A stretch of DNA of 64,000 bases from Bacteroidales bacterium (GCA_030654075.1 JAURYB010000020.1:1-64000); one strand, 5' to 3'; counted from the stretch's first letter, positions 1-8,655 are shown. Made by a program: numbers and translations. Notes: a model not told the origin generated them from the letters alone.

Positions 1-227
1 CACCCAAATCGTAAATCGTACCTTGTAACTCGTACATTTTGTAAATCCACCCAAATCGTAAATCGTACCTTGTAACTCGTACATTTTGTAAATCCACCCA
101 AATCGTAAATCGTACCTTGTAAATCGTACATTTTGTAAATCCACCCAAATCGTAAATCGTACCTTGTAAATCGTACATTTTATTAATCCACCCCAATCGT
201 AACTCGTAAATCCAAACTCGTAAATCA
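1..227. repeat. 47-bp direct tandem repeat, about 4.8 copies
   Basis: Units begin at 1, 48, 95, 142 and 189 (each starts CACCC then AAATCGTAAATCGTACC), so the period is exactly 47 bases. The last copy decays into a run of shorter ATCGTAA-type elements just before the permease start at 228. Single-base differences separate the copies (AACTCGTAC against AAATCGTAC). The array starts at the window edge, so more copies may lie to the left. There are no unrelated spacers, so this is not CRISPR. Each unit is itself built from degenerate CGTAA(A)TC sub-repeats. Confidence 0.93.
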
Positions 228-1325
228 ATGAAAGGTTTTATCATCAAAGAGTTTTACCATATTTTCCGCGACATACGATCGATGGTTGTGCTTTTTGGTA
301 TGCCGGTGATACAGGTTTTGTTGTTTGGATTTGCGCTCTCAACGGAAGTGAAAAATGCGCCTGTCGCTATTATTGATCATTCCAACGACCAGGTTACCAG
401 GGCAATTACTTCCAAGCTGTTTTCATCCGGATTTTTTATACTCAGCGACCAGGTTCCCGGCGAAGGACATATTGAGGATGTTTTCAGGCATGGAAAAGTA
501 AAGGAAGTTATTGTTTTCGAAAGTGATTTTGCCGCGAAACTTGAAAAAGACCGGCAGGCCGGCATTCAGGTTATAGCCGATGCCAGCGACCCCAATACCG
601 CGAACCTCCTGGTAAGCTATACCTCAGCCATAATTAACGATTATCAGCAGGAATATCTGAAAGGAATGTCGTTGCCGGTTACGGTGAACACTCAATCGCA
701 AATGATGTACAACCCGGCATTGAAAAGCGTTTTTATGTTTGTTCCGGGCGTAATCACAATTTTACTTATGCTGATTACGGCCATGATGACATCCATTTCA
801 ATTGCCCGCGAAAATGAAATGGGAACTATGGAAATACTTCTTGTATCGCCCATGCGCCCTATACAGATTATTGCCGGCAAAGTTCTGCCATATGTTTTAC
901 TTGCTTTTACAAACGCTGTTATCATTTTACTGCTAAGTTATTTCGTTCTAGGTATGCCTGTGAAAGGTAACCTTGTCCTGCTGCTAGCTGAAAGTCTGCT
1001 TTTTATTGTAATGGCATTGTCGCTGGGGATTTTTATTTCAACGGTCAGCAATAGCCAGCAGATGGCCATGATGCTCTCGATGTTTGCGCTTATGCTGCCA
1101 ACCATTCTGCTCAGCGGTTTTATTTTTCCTATCGAAAATATGCCGCTTCCATTACAGATATTCAGCAATATTATGCCACCGCGCTGGTTTATTATAATCG
1201 TAAAATCGATCATGATCAAAGGGCTTGGATTTCAGTATATCTGGAAAGAAACCCTTATAATAGCAGGCATGACACTGTTTTTTATTACACTTAGTATTAA
1301 GAAATTTAAGATAAGGCTGGAGTAG
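228..1325 (+). CDS. ABC-2 type transporter permease (YhhJ/YbhR-like)
   Basis: Integral inner-membrane subunit of an ABC exporter. The 365 residues have the ABC2_membrane_3 layout: one N-terminal membrane helix (about residues 18-38), a soluble domain of about 130 residues (40-165), then five hydrophobic segments from about 170 to 355. The segment SIARENEMGTMEILLVSP (about 192-209) is the conserved coupling region of this family. The start ATG directly follows the tandem repeat. A paralogous permease follows 190 bases later, so the pair probably forms a heterodimer. The ATPase, HlyD-type adaptor and TolC-type partner usual for such drug-efflux systems would have to lie to the left, outside the window. 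The substrate cannot be told from sequence. Confidence 0.9.
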   Translation: MKGFIIKEFYHIFRDIRSMVVLFGMPVIQVLLFGFALSTEVKNAPVAIIDHSNDQVTRAITSKLFSSGFFILSDQVPGEGHIEDVFRHGKVKEVIVFESDFAAKLEKDRQAGIQVIADASDPNTANLLVSYTSAIINDYQQEYLKGMSLPVTVNTQSQMMYNPALKSVFMFVPGVITILLMLITAMMTSISIARENEMGTMEILLVSPMRPIQIIAGKVLPYVLLAFTNAVIILLLSYFVLGMPVKGNLVLLLAESLLFIVMALSLGIFISTVSNSQQMAMMLSMFALMLPTILLSGFIFPIENMPLPLQIFSNIMPPRWFIIIVKSIMIKGLGFQYIWKETLIIAGMTLFFITLSIKKFKIRLE

Positions 1326-1328
1326 TTT

Positions 1329-1503
1329 AGAAAAGTTCAAAAAGTTCAAAGGTTCAAAAAGTTCAAATGGCTGCGTTCAAAGTTGTAAATAAGCATTTTA
1401 ATCGCTTTCGCTTCATAAGATGGTTGGAGTTTTGAACCTCGAACGCGAAGCATTTGAACTTTGAACTTTTGAACGCGAAGCATTTGAACCTTGAACAATT
1501 AAA
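1329..1503. repeat. Degenerate GTTCAAA / TTTGAAC intergenic repeat
   Basis: The gap between the two permeases is filled with short near-repeats: AAAGTTCAAAAAGTTCAAAGG on the left and TTTGAAC plus GAACGCGAAGCATTTGAAC on the right. The left half is largely the inverse of the right half, so the region could fold. The same word family recurs at 3875-3918, 42158-42268 and 50060-50140. I see no gene here. Confidence 0.85.
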
Positions 1504-1515
1504 TAAATAAAGCCA

Positions 1516-2631
1516 TTGAGAACCATTTTATACATATTACAAAAGGAATTCCGGCAGATTTTTCGCAATAAGTCGATGCTGCCCATCATTTTCGTTATAC
1601 CGGTTGTGCAATTGCTGATACTTGCTTTTGCAGTTACTTTTGAGATTAAAAATATCAACCTGGTGATTGTTGATATGGACCATTCGGTAGCTTCGAGGCA
1701 GTTGGTTTCAAAGTTTAGCGCACCTCCGTTTTATCATATAAAAGCCTATGCCGATTCTTATACAGAAGCGGAAGAGCAACTTAAAACAGGCAAAGCTCAT
1801 CAGATTCTGATTATACCCAATCAATTTGAAAACGACCTGCAAAAAGAATCAAAAGCTTCGGTTCAACTGATTACCAATGCTATAGATGGAAGCGCGGCAG
1901 CCATAATGAACGCGTATGGTAATTCCATAATTTTGGATTACAACAAGGATATACTTGTTGACTTGTCCGGAGGTATGGATATAAAACCACCGTTTGATAT
2001 CAGGTATTCATACTGGTTTAACCCGGAGTTGGATTACAAAACCTATATGGTTCCCGGAATTCTTGTGTTGCTGGTTACCATTATAGGGATGTTCTTATCC
2101 TCCATGAATGTGGTGCGTGAAAAAGAAATGGGCACCATTGAGCAGATCAATGTTTCACCGGTAAAAAAGTACCAGTTTGTAATCGGCAAATTGCTCCCAT
2201 TCTGGTTTATCGCTTTGTTTGAATTGGCATTCGGACTCACTCTAGCACGAATTGTTTTTGACATTCCGATCCTGGGAAGCCTTTGGCTCATATTTGGAGT
2301 GGCTTCGGTATATTTACTGGCCACACTGGGAATAGGGCTTTTAATATCGACTTTGGTAAATACGCAACAGCAAGCCATGTTCCTGGCCTGGTTTTTTGCC
2401 GTTGTGTTTATTATGATGAGCGGATTATTTACCCCGGTTGACAGTATGCCGGAATGGGCGCAAAATATAAATATCATCAACCCAATAGCTTATTTTATCC
2501 GAATTATCCGAATGATAATGCTCAAAGGATCACAATTTCAGGATATTCTGAAACCGTTTATGGCTATTGCGATTTATGCGGTTTGTTCACTGACACTGGC
2601 GGTTTGGAGATACCGGAAAGTGGCATCTTAA
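1516..2631 (+). CDS. ABC-2 type transporter permease, second subunit
   Basis: Paralogue of the upstream permease with the same order: N-terminal helix (about 20-40), extracytoplasmic domain (40-175), then five membrane segments to residue 368. NVVREKEMGTIEQINVSPV (about 197-215) matches the family coupling motif. The start is TTG, the only start in this frame that gives the RTILYILQKEFRQIFRNK N-terminus expected for the family; an in-frame stop lies just upstream. With the preceding gene it should form the membrane part of a drug or lipid exporter. Transcription probably continues from the first permease, although the 190-base repeat-filled gap could separate them. Confidence 0.88.
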   Translation: MRTILYILQKEFRQIFRNKSMLPIIFVIPVVQLLILAFAVTFEIKNINLVIVDMDHSVASRQLVSKFSAPPFYHIKAYADSYTEAEEQLKTGKAHQILIIPNQFENDLQKESKASVQLITNAIDGSAAAIMNAYGNSIILDYNKDILVDLSGGMDIKPPFDIRYSYWFNPELDYKTYMVPGILVLLVTIIGMFLSSMNVVREKEMGTIEQINVSPVKKYQFVIGKLLPFWFIALFELAFGLTLARIVFDIPILGSLWLIFGVASVYLLATLGIGLLISTLVNTQQQAMFLAWFFAVVFIMMSGLFTPVDSMPEWAQNINIINPIAYFIRIIRMIMLKGSQFQDILKPFMAIAIYAVCSLTLAVWRYRKVAS

Positions 2632-2699
2632 GTATATCAGTTCAAGGTTTTTAGCTCCCAGAGCGACGCGGTCACCTAACTAATATAAAAGGCCTTTTT

Positions 2700-3779
2700 T
2701 TAAATATATTCAATGATTTCCGCTTCCCCGTGCAAAATCATCATCCCATTCATAGCCAGCGAATCAAGATCATTTACAATAGGATAAACCGAAACCGGGG
2801 CAATTTTCTGAATCCTGCCGATCAGTTTATCACTAAAAAACTTATTATTCATTATAGAGCCCATGATCAGGGTGGCGTCCACATTAAATTCGAGAACAGC
2901 TGCCATGCTTCCTATTTCTTTGGCAATCTGGTAGGCCATAGCATCAACATAGAACCGGGCCTTTTCATCTCCCTCATCGACCATAGAGGTAATTTCTGTC
3001 AGTGATTTAGTGCCCAGGTATGCTTTTAGACCACCCTGTTCAGTGATCAGTTTGTGCATTTGTTCGCGGGTATATTTCCCGCCGTAACATAAATCAATCA
3101 ATTGACCAACAGGCAGACTTCCTGTACGGGTCATTGAAAAAGGTCCGTCACCATCGAAAGCCTGGTTTACATCAACCACTTGTCCGCAGCGGTGCGCTCC
3201 AACCGATACGCCTCCATTACCGATATATGCGATAACCATTTTCATTTCCTTGTAATTGCGGTTGATGCTTTTAGCATACTCGCGTGAAACATTAAAATGG
3301 TTGAGCGCGTGGAAGATGGAATTCCGTTCAATCTGAGGCAATCCCGAAACTTTAGCGATAGGTTCCATTTCGTCAACTACCACCGGGTCGGCAAGATAAG
3401 CTTTGGCATTGGGCAACTTTTCTGCTATTTTATCGGCAATAAGTCCGCCCAGGTTGGTAGCGTGCATTCCCATAACACCAACCCTGAGGTCGCTTTTCAT
3501 AGCTTCGTTTACCTGGTAAACACCTGATTTAAGAGGTTTTACCAAACCTCCACGAGCCATAACAACAGCGATATCCATTAAATCGATCTGGTTATTTATC
3601 AGCTCTTCCAGGATGAGTTCGGTACGGCAATCCAGTTCTTCGATCACATGCGAAAATCCGGCAAGGGTTTCCGCTTTATGGCGGATGGATTTCAAAAAGA
3701 TAAGGCTTGTATTGCGATATACCGCTATTTTGGTGATATCTACTTCCGGATAGATTACCAGGATCTGTTTTGCTGACAT
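2700..3779 (-). CDS. buk: Butyrate kinase family protein (ASKHA acyl kinase), atypical phosphate motif
   Basis: Acyl kinases of this family interconvert butyryl-phosphate + ADP and butyrate + ATP. The 359-residue length fits Buk. Family marks: ARGG at 75-78, the helix SIFHALNHFNVSREYA (154-169), a glycine-rich motif at 185-190 and GDGPFSMTRTG at 210-220. Acetate and butyrate kinases normally have His at the start of the glycine-rich motif (HLGNG/HLGGG); here it reads YIGNGG, so Tyr185 replaces the His. No phosphotransbutyrylase (ptb) gene is adjacent, although ptb-buk is the usual operon. Substrate could be butyrate, a branched-chain acid or something else. The family is secure, the activity less so. 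Confidence 0.85.
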   Translation of the reverse strand: MSAKQILVIYPEVDITKIAVYRNTSLIFLKSIRHKAETLAGFSHVIEELDCRTELILEELINNQIDLMDIAVVMARGGLVKPLKSGVYQVNEAMKSDLRVGVMGMHATNLGGLIADKIAEKLPNAKAYLADPVVVDEMEPIAKVSGLPQIERNSIFHALNHFNVSREYAKSINRNYKEMKMVIAYIGNGGVSVGAHRCGQVVDVNQAFDGDGPFSMTRTGSLPVGQLIDLCYGGKYTREQMHKLITEQGGLKAYLGTKSLTEITSMVDEGDEKARFYVDAMAYQIAKEIGSMAAVLEFNVDATLIMGSIMNNKFFSDKLIGRIQKIAPVSVYPIVNDLDSLAMNGMMILHGEAEIIEYI

Positions 3780-3874
3780 GACAAGGATTTAATTTGAAAG
3801 GTCAAATTTATTAATATTTCCGGTATGTTTTTCGAAGGGAAGTAGGATTAATGAAAAGTTCCGGGTTCCTTTAT

Positions 3875-3918
3875 ACAAGTTCAAGGTTCAAATGCTTTGC
3901 GTTCAAAGGTTCAATGAT
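3875..3918. repeat. GTTCAA-type intergenic repeat
   Basis: AAGTTCAAGGTTCAAATGC followed by TTTGCGTTCAAAGGTTCAAT. It belongs to the same word family as the repeat at 1329-1503. It lies upstream of the butyrate-kinase-family gene and downstream of the small membrane protein gene, both on the minus strand. Confidence 0.75.
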
Positions 3919-3959
3919 CCCGATTGTCGTTTCCGGGCAGATTATGGAGCGTTGAAACT

Positions 3960-4178
3960 TTAATTCCCATCATTTGAATCATCCCCATAATTATTGATAT
4001 TGTACCAGGTTACTGCCCGGCCAACAAAATACATAACCAGCAGGAAGATAAACGGGTAATCGGACATAATCCCACTATTCCCGGTATAATTCAACAATAC
4101 GAGTAACAGCCCTAATACGACTATCACTATCAGATCGGGAATTCGTTGTTTGCTAAGCATAAAATTGATTTTTGGCAA
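3960..4178 (-). CDS. Small two-helix membrane protein, unknown
   Basis: 72 residues with two hydrophobic segments (about 14-30 and 42-55), a basic N-terminus (MPKINFMLSKQR) and an acidic, Asn-rich tail. I do not recognise a family. It is transcribed in the same direction as the butyrate-kinase-family gene, about 180 bases upstream of it. The clear membrane topology and clean start and stop favour a real gene, but no functional statement is possible. Confidence 0.55.
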   Translation of the reverse strand: MPKINFMLSKQRIPDLIVIVVLGLLLVLLNYTGNSGIMSDYPFIFLLVMYFVGRAVTWYNINNYGDDSNDGN

Positions 4179-4917
4179 ACGTACAAAAAACCGGGAAATG
4201 CATGAGGTACAGAAGTGTATTAAATCACTTTTTAATGTTTATAATTTAGTTGAATAATTTTACTCTTCAAAAAGGGTTAAAGTACATAATTTTCATGTTC
4301 ACTACGTCTTTTTGTGGTGTATTTGACTCTAAAATTATTTGCACAGTATAGAAGTTTGGCATTTTTAAAGTATCGTCCCTTACGGGACTTTCAATGATTT
4401 TTATCTCACTCTCTACCAACATATTGTCCCTAACGGGACAGTCCCAGAGATAATTTGCGCAAGCAAATAGCATATTGGTAGGATAAAAAGCAACCCCCTT
4501 TTGACAAAAGTCCTGTAGGGACGAGATATATCAAGCATTTCAGGATTATCTTTAATATTTAGCCGGACAACAGTGTAAAAAACACACTAAATAGTCACAA
4601 TTTTTTAAAAATGGGCATCACATCTCTTGATAGTCCGTTAATAAATTCCAAACAATTAATTATTTACAAGATATGAATTTAGTCATCATATCTTAAAGTG
4701 TTGAAATTCTATGCTTTAACACTTTTTGGCCTTGCGGTTAAAAATAAATTGCCTGAGTCCTGATGTCTCTATTGACAATGGGTTTCCAAATATTTTGTTA
4801 CATTAGCGACAATTCTTGCATTGACTATTCAACTTTCTTTGACACTACCACTTGTCAAATCCTCAGCCTCTGGTAACGAATAAAAACCACTGATTTAACA
4901 GTAAAAATAATGCAACA
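4179..4917. other. 739-base gap with GTCCC...GGGAC short hairpins, no gene seen
   Basis: The gap has three related inverted repeats: GTCCCTTACGGGAC at 4375-4388, TGTCCCTAACGGGACA at 4425-4440, and the decayed GTCCTGTAGGGAC at 4510-4522. The rest is AT-rich without coding character. A 68-codon open frame on the minus strand (4267-4473) simply reads through the hairpins and has repetitive translation, so I do not call it. No promoter could be placed confidently for the gene at 4918. Confidence 0.7.
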
Positions 4918-5787
4918 ATGATAGGATCAACCAAACTCAGTCTTCACGATAAATTGCCTCTTACCTGTTCGCGAACCGGCACTTGCTGTCATGGGAAGCT
5001 TGTGCTGCTTAATCCGTGGGAGTTGGCTTGCCTGGCCAGGGAGAAAAAAATTACTGCTCGGGAATTCCGTGATCTTTATTGTGAGTTTGGAGGCATTCGT
5101 TTGCGGTTTGACGGAAAAGTTGGGTGGAAGGAGCAACATGCCTGCAGTCAGTATATTGATAATTTCGGATGTAGTGTGCATCTGGGGCGACCGCTATCCT
5201 GCCGCTTATATCCGCTTGGCCGCCAGATACAAAGTGAAGAGGTTCACTATATGCATGAGGGTACTGAATTTCCATGCATGGACGGATGTTCCGAAGTTTC
5301 CGGGTTGCCTTATTTAACTGTAACCGAATACCTTAAAGGCCAGGCAACAGGCAAGTTCGAAAAGGCACAGGATGAATATCTGGACCTGATGCAAAATTTG
5401 GCCGATATAGCTTTTGAGCTTCTGCTGGATACCGGCTTAGCTGAATCCGGAGATAGATATACATTGCCACTATGGAGAAAAATGGGTAACGAGCTTCCGG
5501 AAGTATTAGCAGACCGGATTGGCCCTGAGTGGATTGACAGCCTGATGCTCCCGGAAATTTCCGATGATTTGGAAGATCCGGTTTCATTTGCCCGAAAACA
5601 TAATGATATACTCCGGTTAAAAGCGCAGGAAAAATTCGGAGCCCTCCAGGCAAACCGGGAATTACACGAAGCTTCTGTTTTAATGATGGGACTGGCATTG
5701 CATCTTGCCCGGGGGTTAGGGGCAGAGCCCGTAATTCTTGCTGAACACTGGATTGCTACTGCAAAGAATCATGGGGCTCAGGAATAA
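4918..5787 (+). CDS. YkgJ-family cysteine-cluster protein (putative Zn/Fe chelator)
   Basis: Soluble 289-residue protein. The Cys pattern is that of the CxxCxxCC (YkgJ, PF03692) family: C17, C23 and C24 near the N-terminus, then C76, C85 and C95 in a block ending GRPLSCRLYPLG, and two more in the segment PCMDGCSEVSG. These residues are expected to bind zinc or an Fe-S cluster. The C-terminal half (about 130-289) is helical and not diagnostic. Biochemical roles for the family are poorly defined. The gene stands alone between a repeat-rich gap and an acetyltransferase gene. Confidence 0.8.
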   Translation: MIGSTKLSLHDKLPLTCSRTGTCCHGKLVLLNPWELACLAREKKITAREFRDLYCEFGGIRLRFDGKVGWKEQHACSQYIDNFGCSVHLGRPLSCRLYPLGRQIQSEEVHYMHEGTEFPCMDGCSEVSGLPYLTVTEYLKGQATGKFEKAQDEYLDLMQNLADIAFELLLDTGLAESGDRYTLPLWRKMGNELPEVLADRIGPEWIDSLMLPEISDDLEDPVSFARKHNDILRLKAQEKFGALQANRELHEASVLMMGLALHLARGLGAEPVILAEHWIATAKNHGAQE

Positions 5788-5929
5788 TATTCACTGTAAA
5801 ATTGTTTGCTTTGGCAGTTAAGTTCTATCAATTTATACAATGGGCATAGCCAAAACTGTTAACTAATTTCGTGAGAGATAAATTTAATATCTTTGGAGGA
5901 GAGCGAAGAATCTGAAATTCTCAAATAAA

Positions 5930-6385
5930 ATGATCAACTGCATCAGAACAAATTCCGAAAACAAAGACTTTCAAAATCTTGTATGGGAGCTTGACGCGGA
6001 TTTACGGATCCGGGATGGAGAAGACCACGCGTTTTATGCCCAATTTAACAAAATTGACAAAATCAGGTATGCAATCGTTGCCTATGACAATGGAATTCCT
6101 TTTGGTTGCGGGGCAATTAAAGAATATTCGCCCGGTACAATGGAAGTTAAACGCATGTATGTTTTGCCAGCCAGGCGCGGGCAGGGAATTGCCTCACTAA
6201 TTTTAAAACAGCTGGAGTTGTGGGCAACAGAATTGAAAATTGGGAAATGCATACTGGAAACCGGAATCAAACAACCAGAAGCAATTGCACTCTATAAGAA
6301 AAACGGGTATACGATTATTCCGAACTATGGCCAATATGTTGATGTGGAGAATAGTGTTTGCTTTGAGAAGATTTTGAAAATATAA
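5930..6385 (+). CDS. GNAT-family N-acetyltransferase
   Basis: 151-residue cytoplasmic protein with the GNAT fold. Beta strand 4 and the acetyl-CoA-binding motif A are clear: MEVKRMYVLPARRGQGIAS (about 96-114), with the Q/RxxGxG/A pyrophosphate loop RRGQGIAS. The C-terminal segment EAIALYKKNGYTIIPNYG (about 117-134) is the typical motif B region. It should transfer an acetyl group from acetyl-CoA to an amine; the acceptor is unknown. It is monocistronic, with about 140 bases to the preceding gene and a different start-region context. Confidence 0.88.
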   Translation: MINCIRTNSENKDFQNLVWELDADLRIRDGEDHAFYAQFNKIDKIRYAIVAYDNGIPFGCGAIKEYSPGTMEVKRMYVLPARRGQGIASLILKQLELWATELKIGKCILETGIKQPEAIALYKKNGYTIIPNYGQYVDVENSVCFEKILKI

Positions 6386-6476
6386 AAAAGAAAATTCAGT
6401 CGCGAGGCAAAACTTCATTTTATTAGCAACTCAGCAATGACACACATACCGTCATGACAAGTGAGTAAAAAAATGA

Positions 6477-6506
6477 TTTGTCGATTTGCCGTCCTTCATA
6501 TCTTTA
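6477..6506 (+). promoter_or_regulatory. Putative Bacteroidota promoter for the GH47 gene
   Basis: TTTG at 6477-6480 and TATCTTTA at 6499-6506 fit the Bacteroidota -33 / -7 pattern (TTTG, then TAnnTTTG) with an 18-base spacer. Its place 27 bases before ATG 6533 supports that start over the upstream GTG at 6461. Confidence 0.5.
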
Positions 6507-6532
6507 CCTTCGCCATTCAAAAGAACCATAAA

Positions 6533-7921
6533 ATGAAAAACCCCCATATCCTTATGTTTTCATTATTCCTGGTGCTGATTTTTGCGTATCCAGGGCAGGC
6601 ACAAACCAGGGAAAATACTCCTGTGTTACTGGAAAATTCAAAAACTGTCAACAAAAAAGAAATGGCTGATAAGGTGAAAGATGAATTTTTACATGCCTGG
6701 AACGGATATAAAAAATATGCCTGGGGATACGATGCCCTGCAGCCGCTGACTAAAAAACCTCACAACTGGTACAAGAAATCACTGCTGATGACTCCTGTTG
6801 ATGCTTTCGATACTATGATCCTGATGGGTTTAACAGAAGAAGCCGCCGAAGCAAAAGAACTTATTTTTAAAGACCTCGACTTCGATGTGGATATGGAGGC
6901 ACAGAATTTTGAGGTGTCCATCCGCATACTGGGAGGTTTACTTTCAGCGTATGAACTCGATGGCGATCCGCGTTTCCTTAAGCTGGCCGAAGATCTGGGT
7001 AAAAGGCTGATGAAAGCCTTCAACTCTCCAACAGGTATGCCTTACCGCTATGTAAACCTGAAAACTGGTGCCACTTCAGGGCCGGTTTCCAATCCTGCCG
7101 AAATAGGAACTTACCTGGTTGAATACGGAACACTCAGCAAACATACCGGCAACCCTGTTTATTATCAAACTGCCTTGAAAGCGATGACCGCCCTGTATGC
7201 CTTACGCTCGCCTTTAAATCTTACTGCCGAAGGAATAAATATCGAAACCGGAAAGGTTACCAACCCGATAAGTCATATTTCGGGATGCATTGATTCGTAC
7301 CTGGAGTATATGCTCAAAGGATCAATCCTTTTCAACGACAAGCAGTTGAGTGATATGTGGATTCCAACCATTGAGGCTGTCAATAAATACCTTGCCGATC
7401 AAACGCCGGATGGCTTATGGTATGGGCATGCGGACATGTATACCGGTAAAATTACCGAAACGAGTTACGGTGCTTTGGATGCATTCTTTTCAGGAACATT
7501 GGCCATGAACAAGGACCTGAAACGTGCCGCAGCGCTTCAAAACTCCAACTACTCCATGTGGATGCAGAATGGCGTTGAGCCTGAATCGATGAATTATATT
7601 ACAAAGGAAGTTGAGAACGGTTCTTATATTTTGCGCCCTGAGAATATCGAAGGAGCCTATTGCCTATACCAATACACCCATGACGATCGTTACCTCGAAA
7701 TGGGAGCAAATATGTTCAATAACCTGGTGAAATACTGCCGCACCGACGATGCGTATGCCGCCCTGAAAGATGTGCGTACCAAGGAAAAGAAGGATTATAT
7801 GGAAAGTTTCTTTTTTGCCGAAACATTGAAATATGCTTTCCTGCTTTTCGATGATTCAGGCAAACTGGATTTTAATAAAGTAATTTTTAATACTGAGGCG
7901 CATCCGTATAAAAGGGATTAG
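6533..7921 (+). CDS. Secreted glycoside hydrolase family 47 (class I alpha-1,2-mannosidase-like)
   Basis: GH47 enzymes are inverting, Ca2+-dependent alpha-1,2-mannosidases, best known from eukaryotic ER/Golgi N-glycan trimming. This copy is 462 residues from ATG 6533, with a signal peptide (about 1-24, ending PGQAQ). Family motifs run in order: HAWNGYKKYAWGYDALQP (55-72), DAFDTM (90-95), FEVSIRILGGLLSAYELD (126-143, acid E127), CIDSYLEY (252-259, D254), LRPENIEG (367-374, E370), MESFFFAETLKYAFLLF (424-440) and the terminal NTEAHP (454-459) whose Thr455 is the Ca2+ ligand. All expected acidic residues and the Thr are kept, so it is probably active. The likely substrate is alpha-mannoside from eukaryotic glycoproteins or mannans, in the periplasm or outside. 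An upstream GTG (6461) would bury the signal peptide. Confidence 0.9.
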   Translation: MKNPHILMFSLFLVLIFAYPGQAQTRENTPVLLENSKTVNKKEMADKVKDEFLHAWNGYKKYAWGYDALQPLTKKPHNWYKKSLLMTPVDAFDTMILMGLTEEAAEAKELIFKDLDFDVDMEAQNFEVSIRILGGLLSAYELDGDPRFLKLAEDLGKRLMKAFNSPTGMPYRYVNLKTGATSGPVSNPAEIGTYLVEYGTLSKHTGNPVYYQTALKAMTALYALRSPLNLTAEGINIETGKVTNPISHISGCIDSYLEYMLKGSILFNDKQLSDMWIPTIEAVNKYLADQTPDGLWYGHADMYTGKITETSYGALDAFFSGTLAMNKDLKRAAALQNSNYSMWMQNGVEPESMNYITKEVENGSYILRPENIEGAYCLYQYTHDDRYLEMGANMFNNLVKYCRTDDAYAALKDVRTKEKKDYMESFFFAETLKYAFLLFDDSGKLDFNKVIFNTEAHPYKRD

Positions 7922-7946
7922 GGGTTGGGATTTAGGGATTAGGGAA
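7914..7946 (+). repeat. G-run-rich GGGATTA-like repeat after the GH47 gene
   Basis: From the last codons of the GH47 gene the sequence has five runs of at least three G spaced by 2-4 bases (GGGATTAGGGG, TTGGGATTTAGGG, ATTAGGG). This could form a G-quadruplex. A similar stretch occurs at 59081-59113. Confidence 0.6.
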
Positions 7947-8096
7947 TCAGGCTGGAAGTTTTTGGCGCACAGCCTGGCATCGCAAACGGGCTATATTTTT
8001 CAGTTAACAGATTATTCTAATATTTATCAACACTACAGCCATTAGCTTCAATTTAAATTACATTTGTAGAAACAATAAATCTACAATACAATCAAT

Positions 8097-8558
8097 ATGG
8101 CACGAGGTATCAACAAAGTAACACTGATAGGGAACCTGGGGAAAGATCCTGAAGTTCAAACATTTGACACATATAAAAAAGCTGCCTTTTCGCTGGCTAC
8201 TACGGAATATTCGCGGGATAAGGAAGGAAACGAAGTACAGCATACCGAATGGCACAATATCGTAATGTGGCGCGGCCTGGCCGAAATTGCCGAGCAATAC
8301 CTCCGCAAAGGCAACCAGGTATATATCGAAGGTAAAATTCGTACCCGGTCCTTTGATGCCAAGGACGGTACAAAGAAATATATTACTGAAATCCAGGCCG
8401 ATAACCTTGTGTTATTAGGTGGAAAGAGAGACGGCGGTGGTGATAACAACAGCCAAGCCCAGCCATCCAATTCGTATGGACATCCGGCACAGCCTGTTGT
8501 TCCGCCAATTACTGAGCCAACGGCACAGCAAAATGATCATGATGATCTGCCATTCTAA
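8097..8558 (+). CDS. ssb: Single-stranded DNA-binding protein
   Basis: Binds single-stranded DNA during replication, recombination and repair. 153 residues: an N-terminal OB fold opening MARGINKVTLIGNLGKDPEV, the central EWHNIVMWRGLAEIAEQYLRK (about 51-71), a Gln/Pro/Asn-rich flexible linker (about 110-145), and the acidic C-terminal tip DDLPF that docks partner proteins. A TAnnTTTG-type box (TACATTTG, 8059-8066) sits about 30 bases before the start. The order ssb-gldE-gldD is the one seen in many Bacteroidota; mutY, often adjacent, lies instead at 25.8 kb here. Confidence 0.97.
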   Translation: MARGINKVTLIGNLGKDPEVQTFDTYKKAAFSLATTEYSRDKEGNEVQHTEWHNIVMWRGLAEIAEQYLRKGNQVYIEGKIRTRSFDAKDGTKKYITEIQADNLVLLGGKRDGGGDNNSQAQPSNSYGHPAQPVVPPITEPTAQQNDHDDLPF

Positions 8559-8621
8559 GTTACTTTTATTGATTAAAATAGGCAGGCGGACATGGTTCGC
8601 CTGTTTATTTTCAGCTTTTAC

Positions 8622-8629
8622 TATCTTTG
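8622..8629 (+). promoter_or_regulatory. Bacteroidota -7 element upstream of gldE
   Basis: TATCTTTG matches TAnnTTTG exactly and lies 26 bases before the GTG start of gldE. It suggests that gldE-gldD can be transcribed independently of ssb. A -33 element is weak (GGTTCG at about 8594). Confidence 0.5.
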
Positions 8630-8655
8630 CATCTTAAAATCAATTACTTCACACC

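Noticed and set aside
1-227. CRISPR array
   Set aside because: The units are contiguous with no unrelated spacers and there are no cas genes.
4267-4473. 68-codon open frame on the minus strand
   Set aside because: It reads through the GTCCC-GGGAC hairpins, so its repeated SPVRDD/CPVRDN text is a by-product of the repeats; no family or promoter.
6461-6532. GTG start giving a 24-residue longer GH47
   Set aside because: The -7 box TATCTTTA lies inside this extension, and the clear signal peptide begins at 6533.
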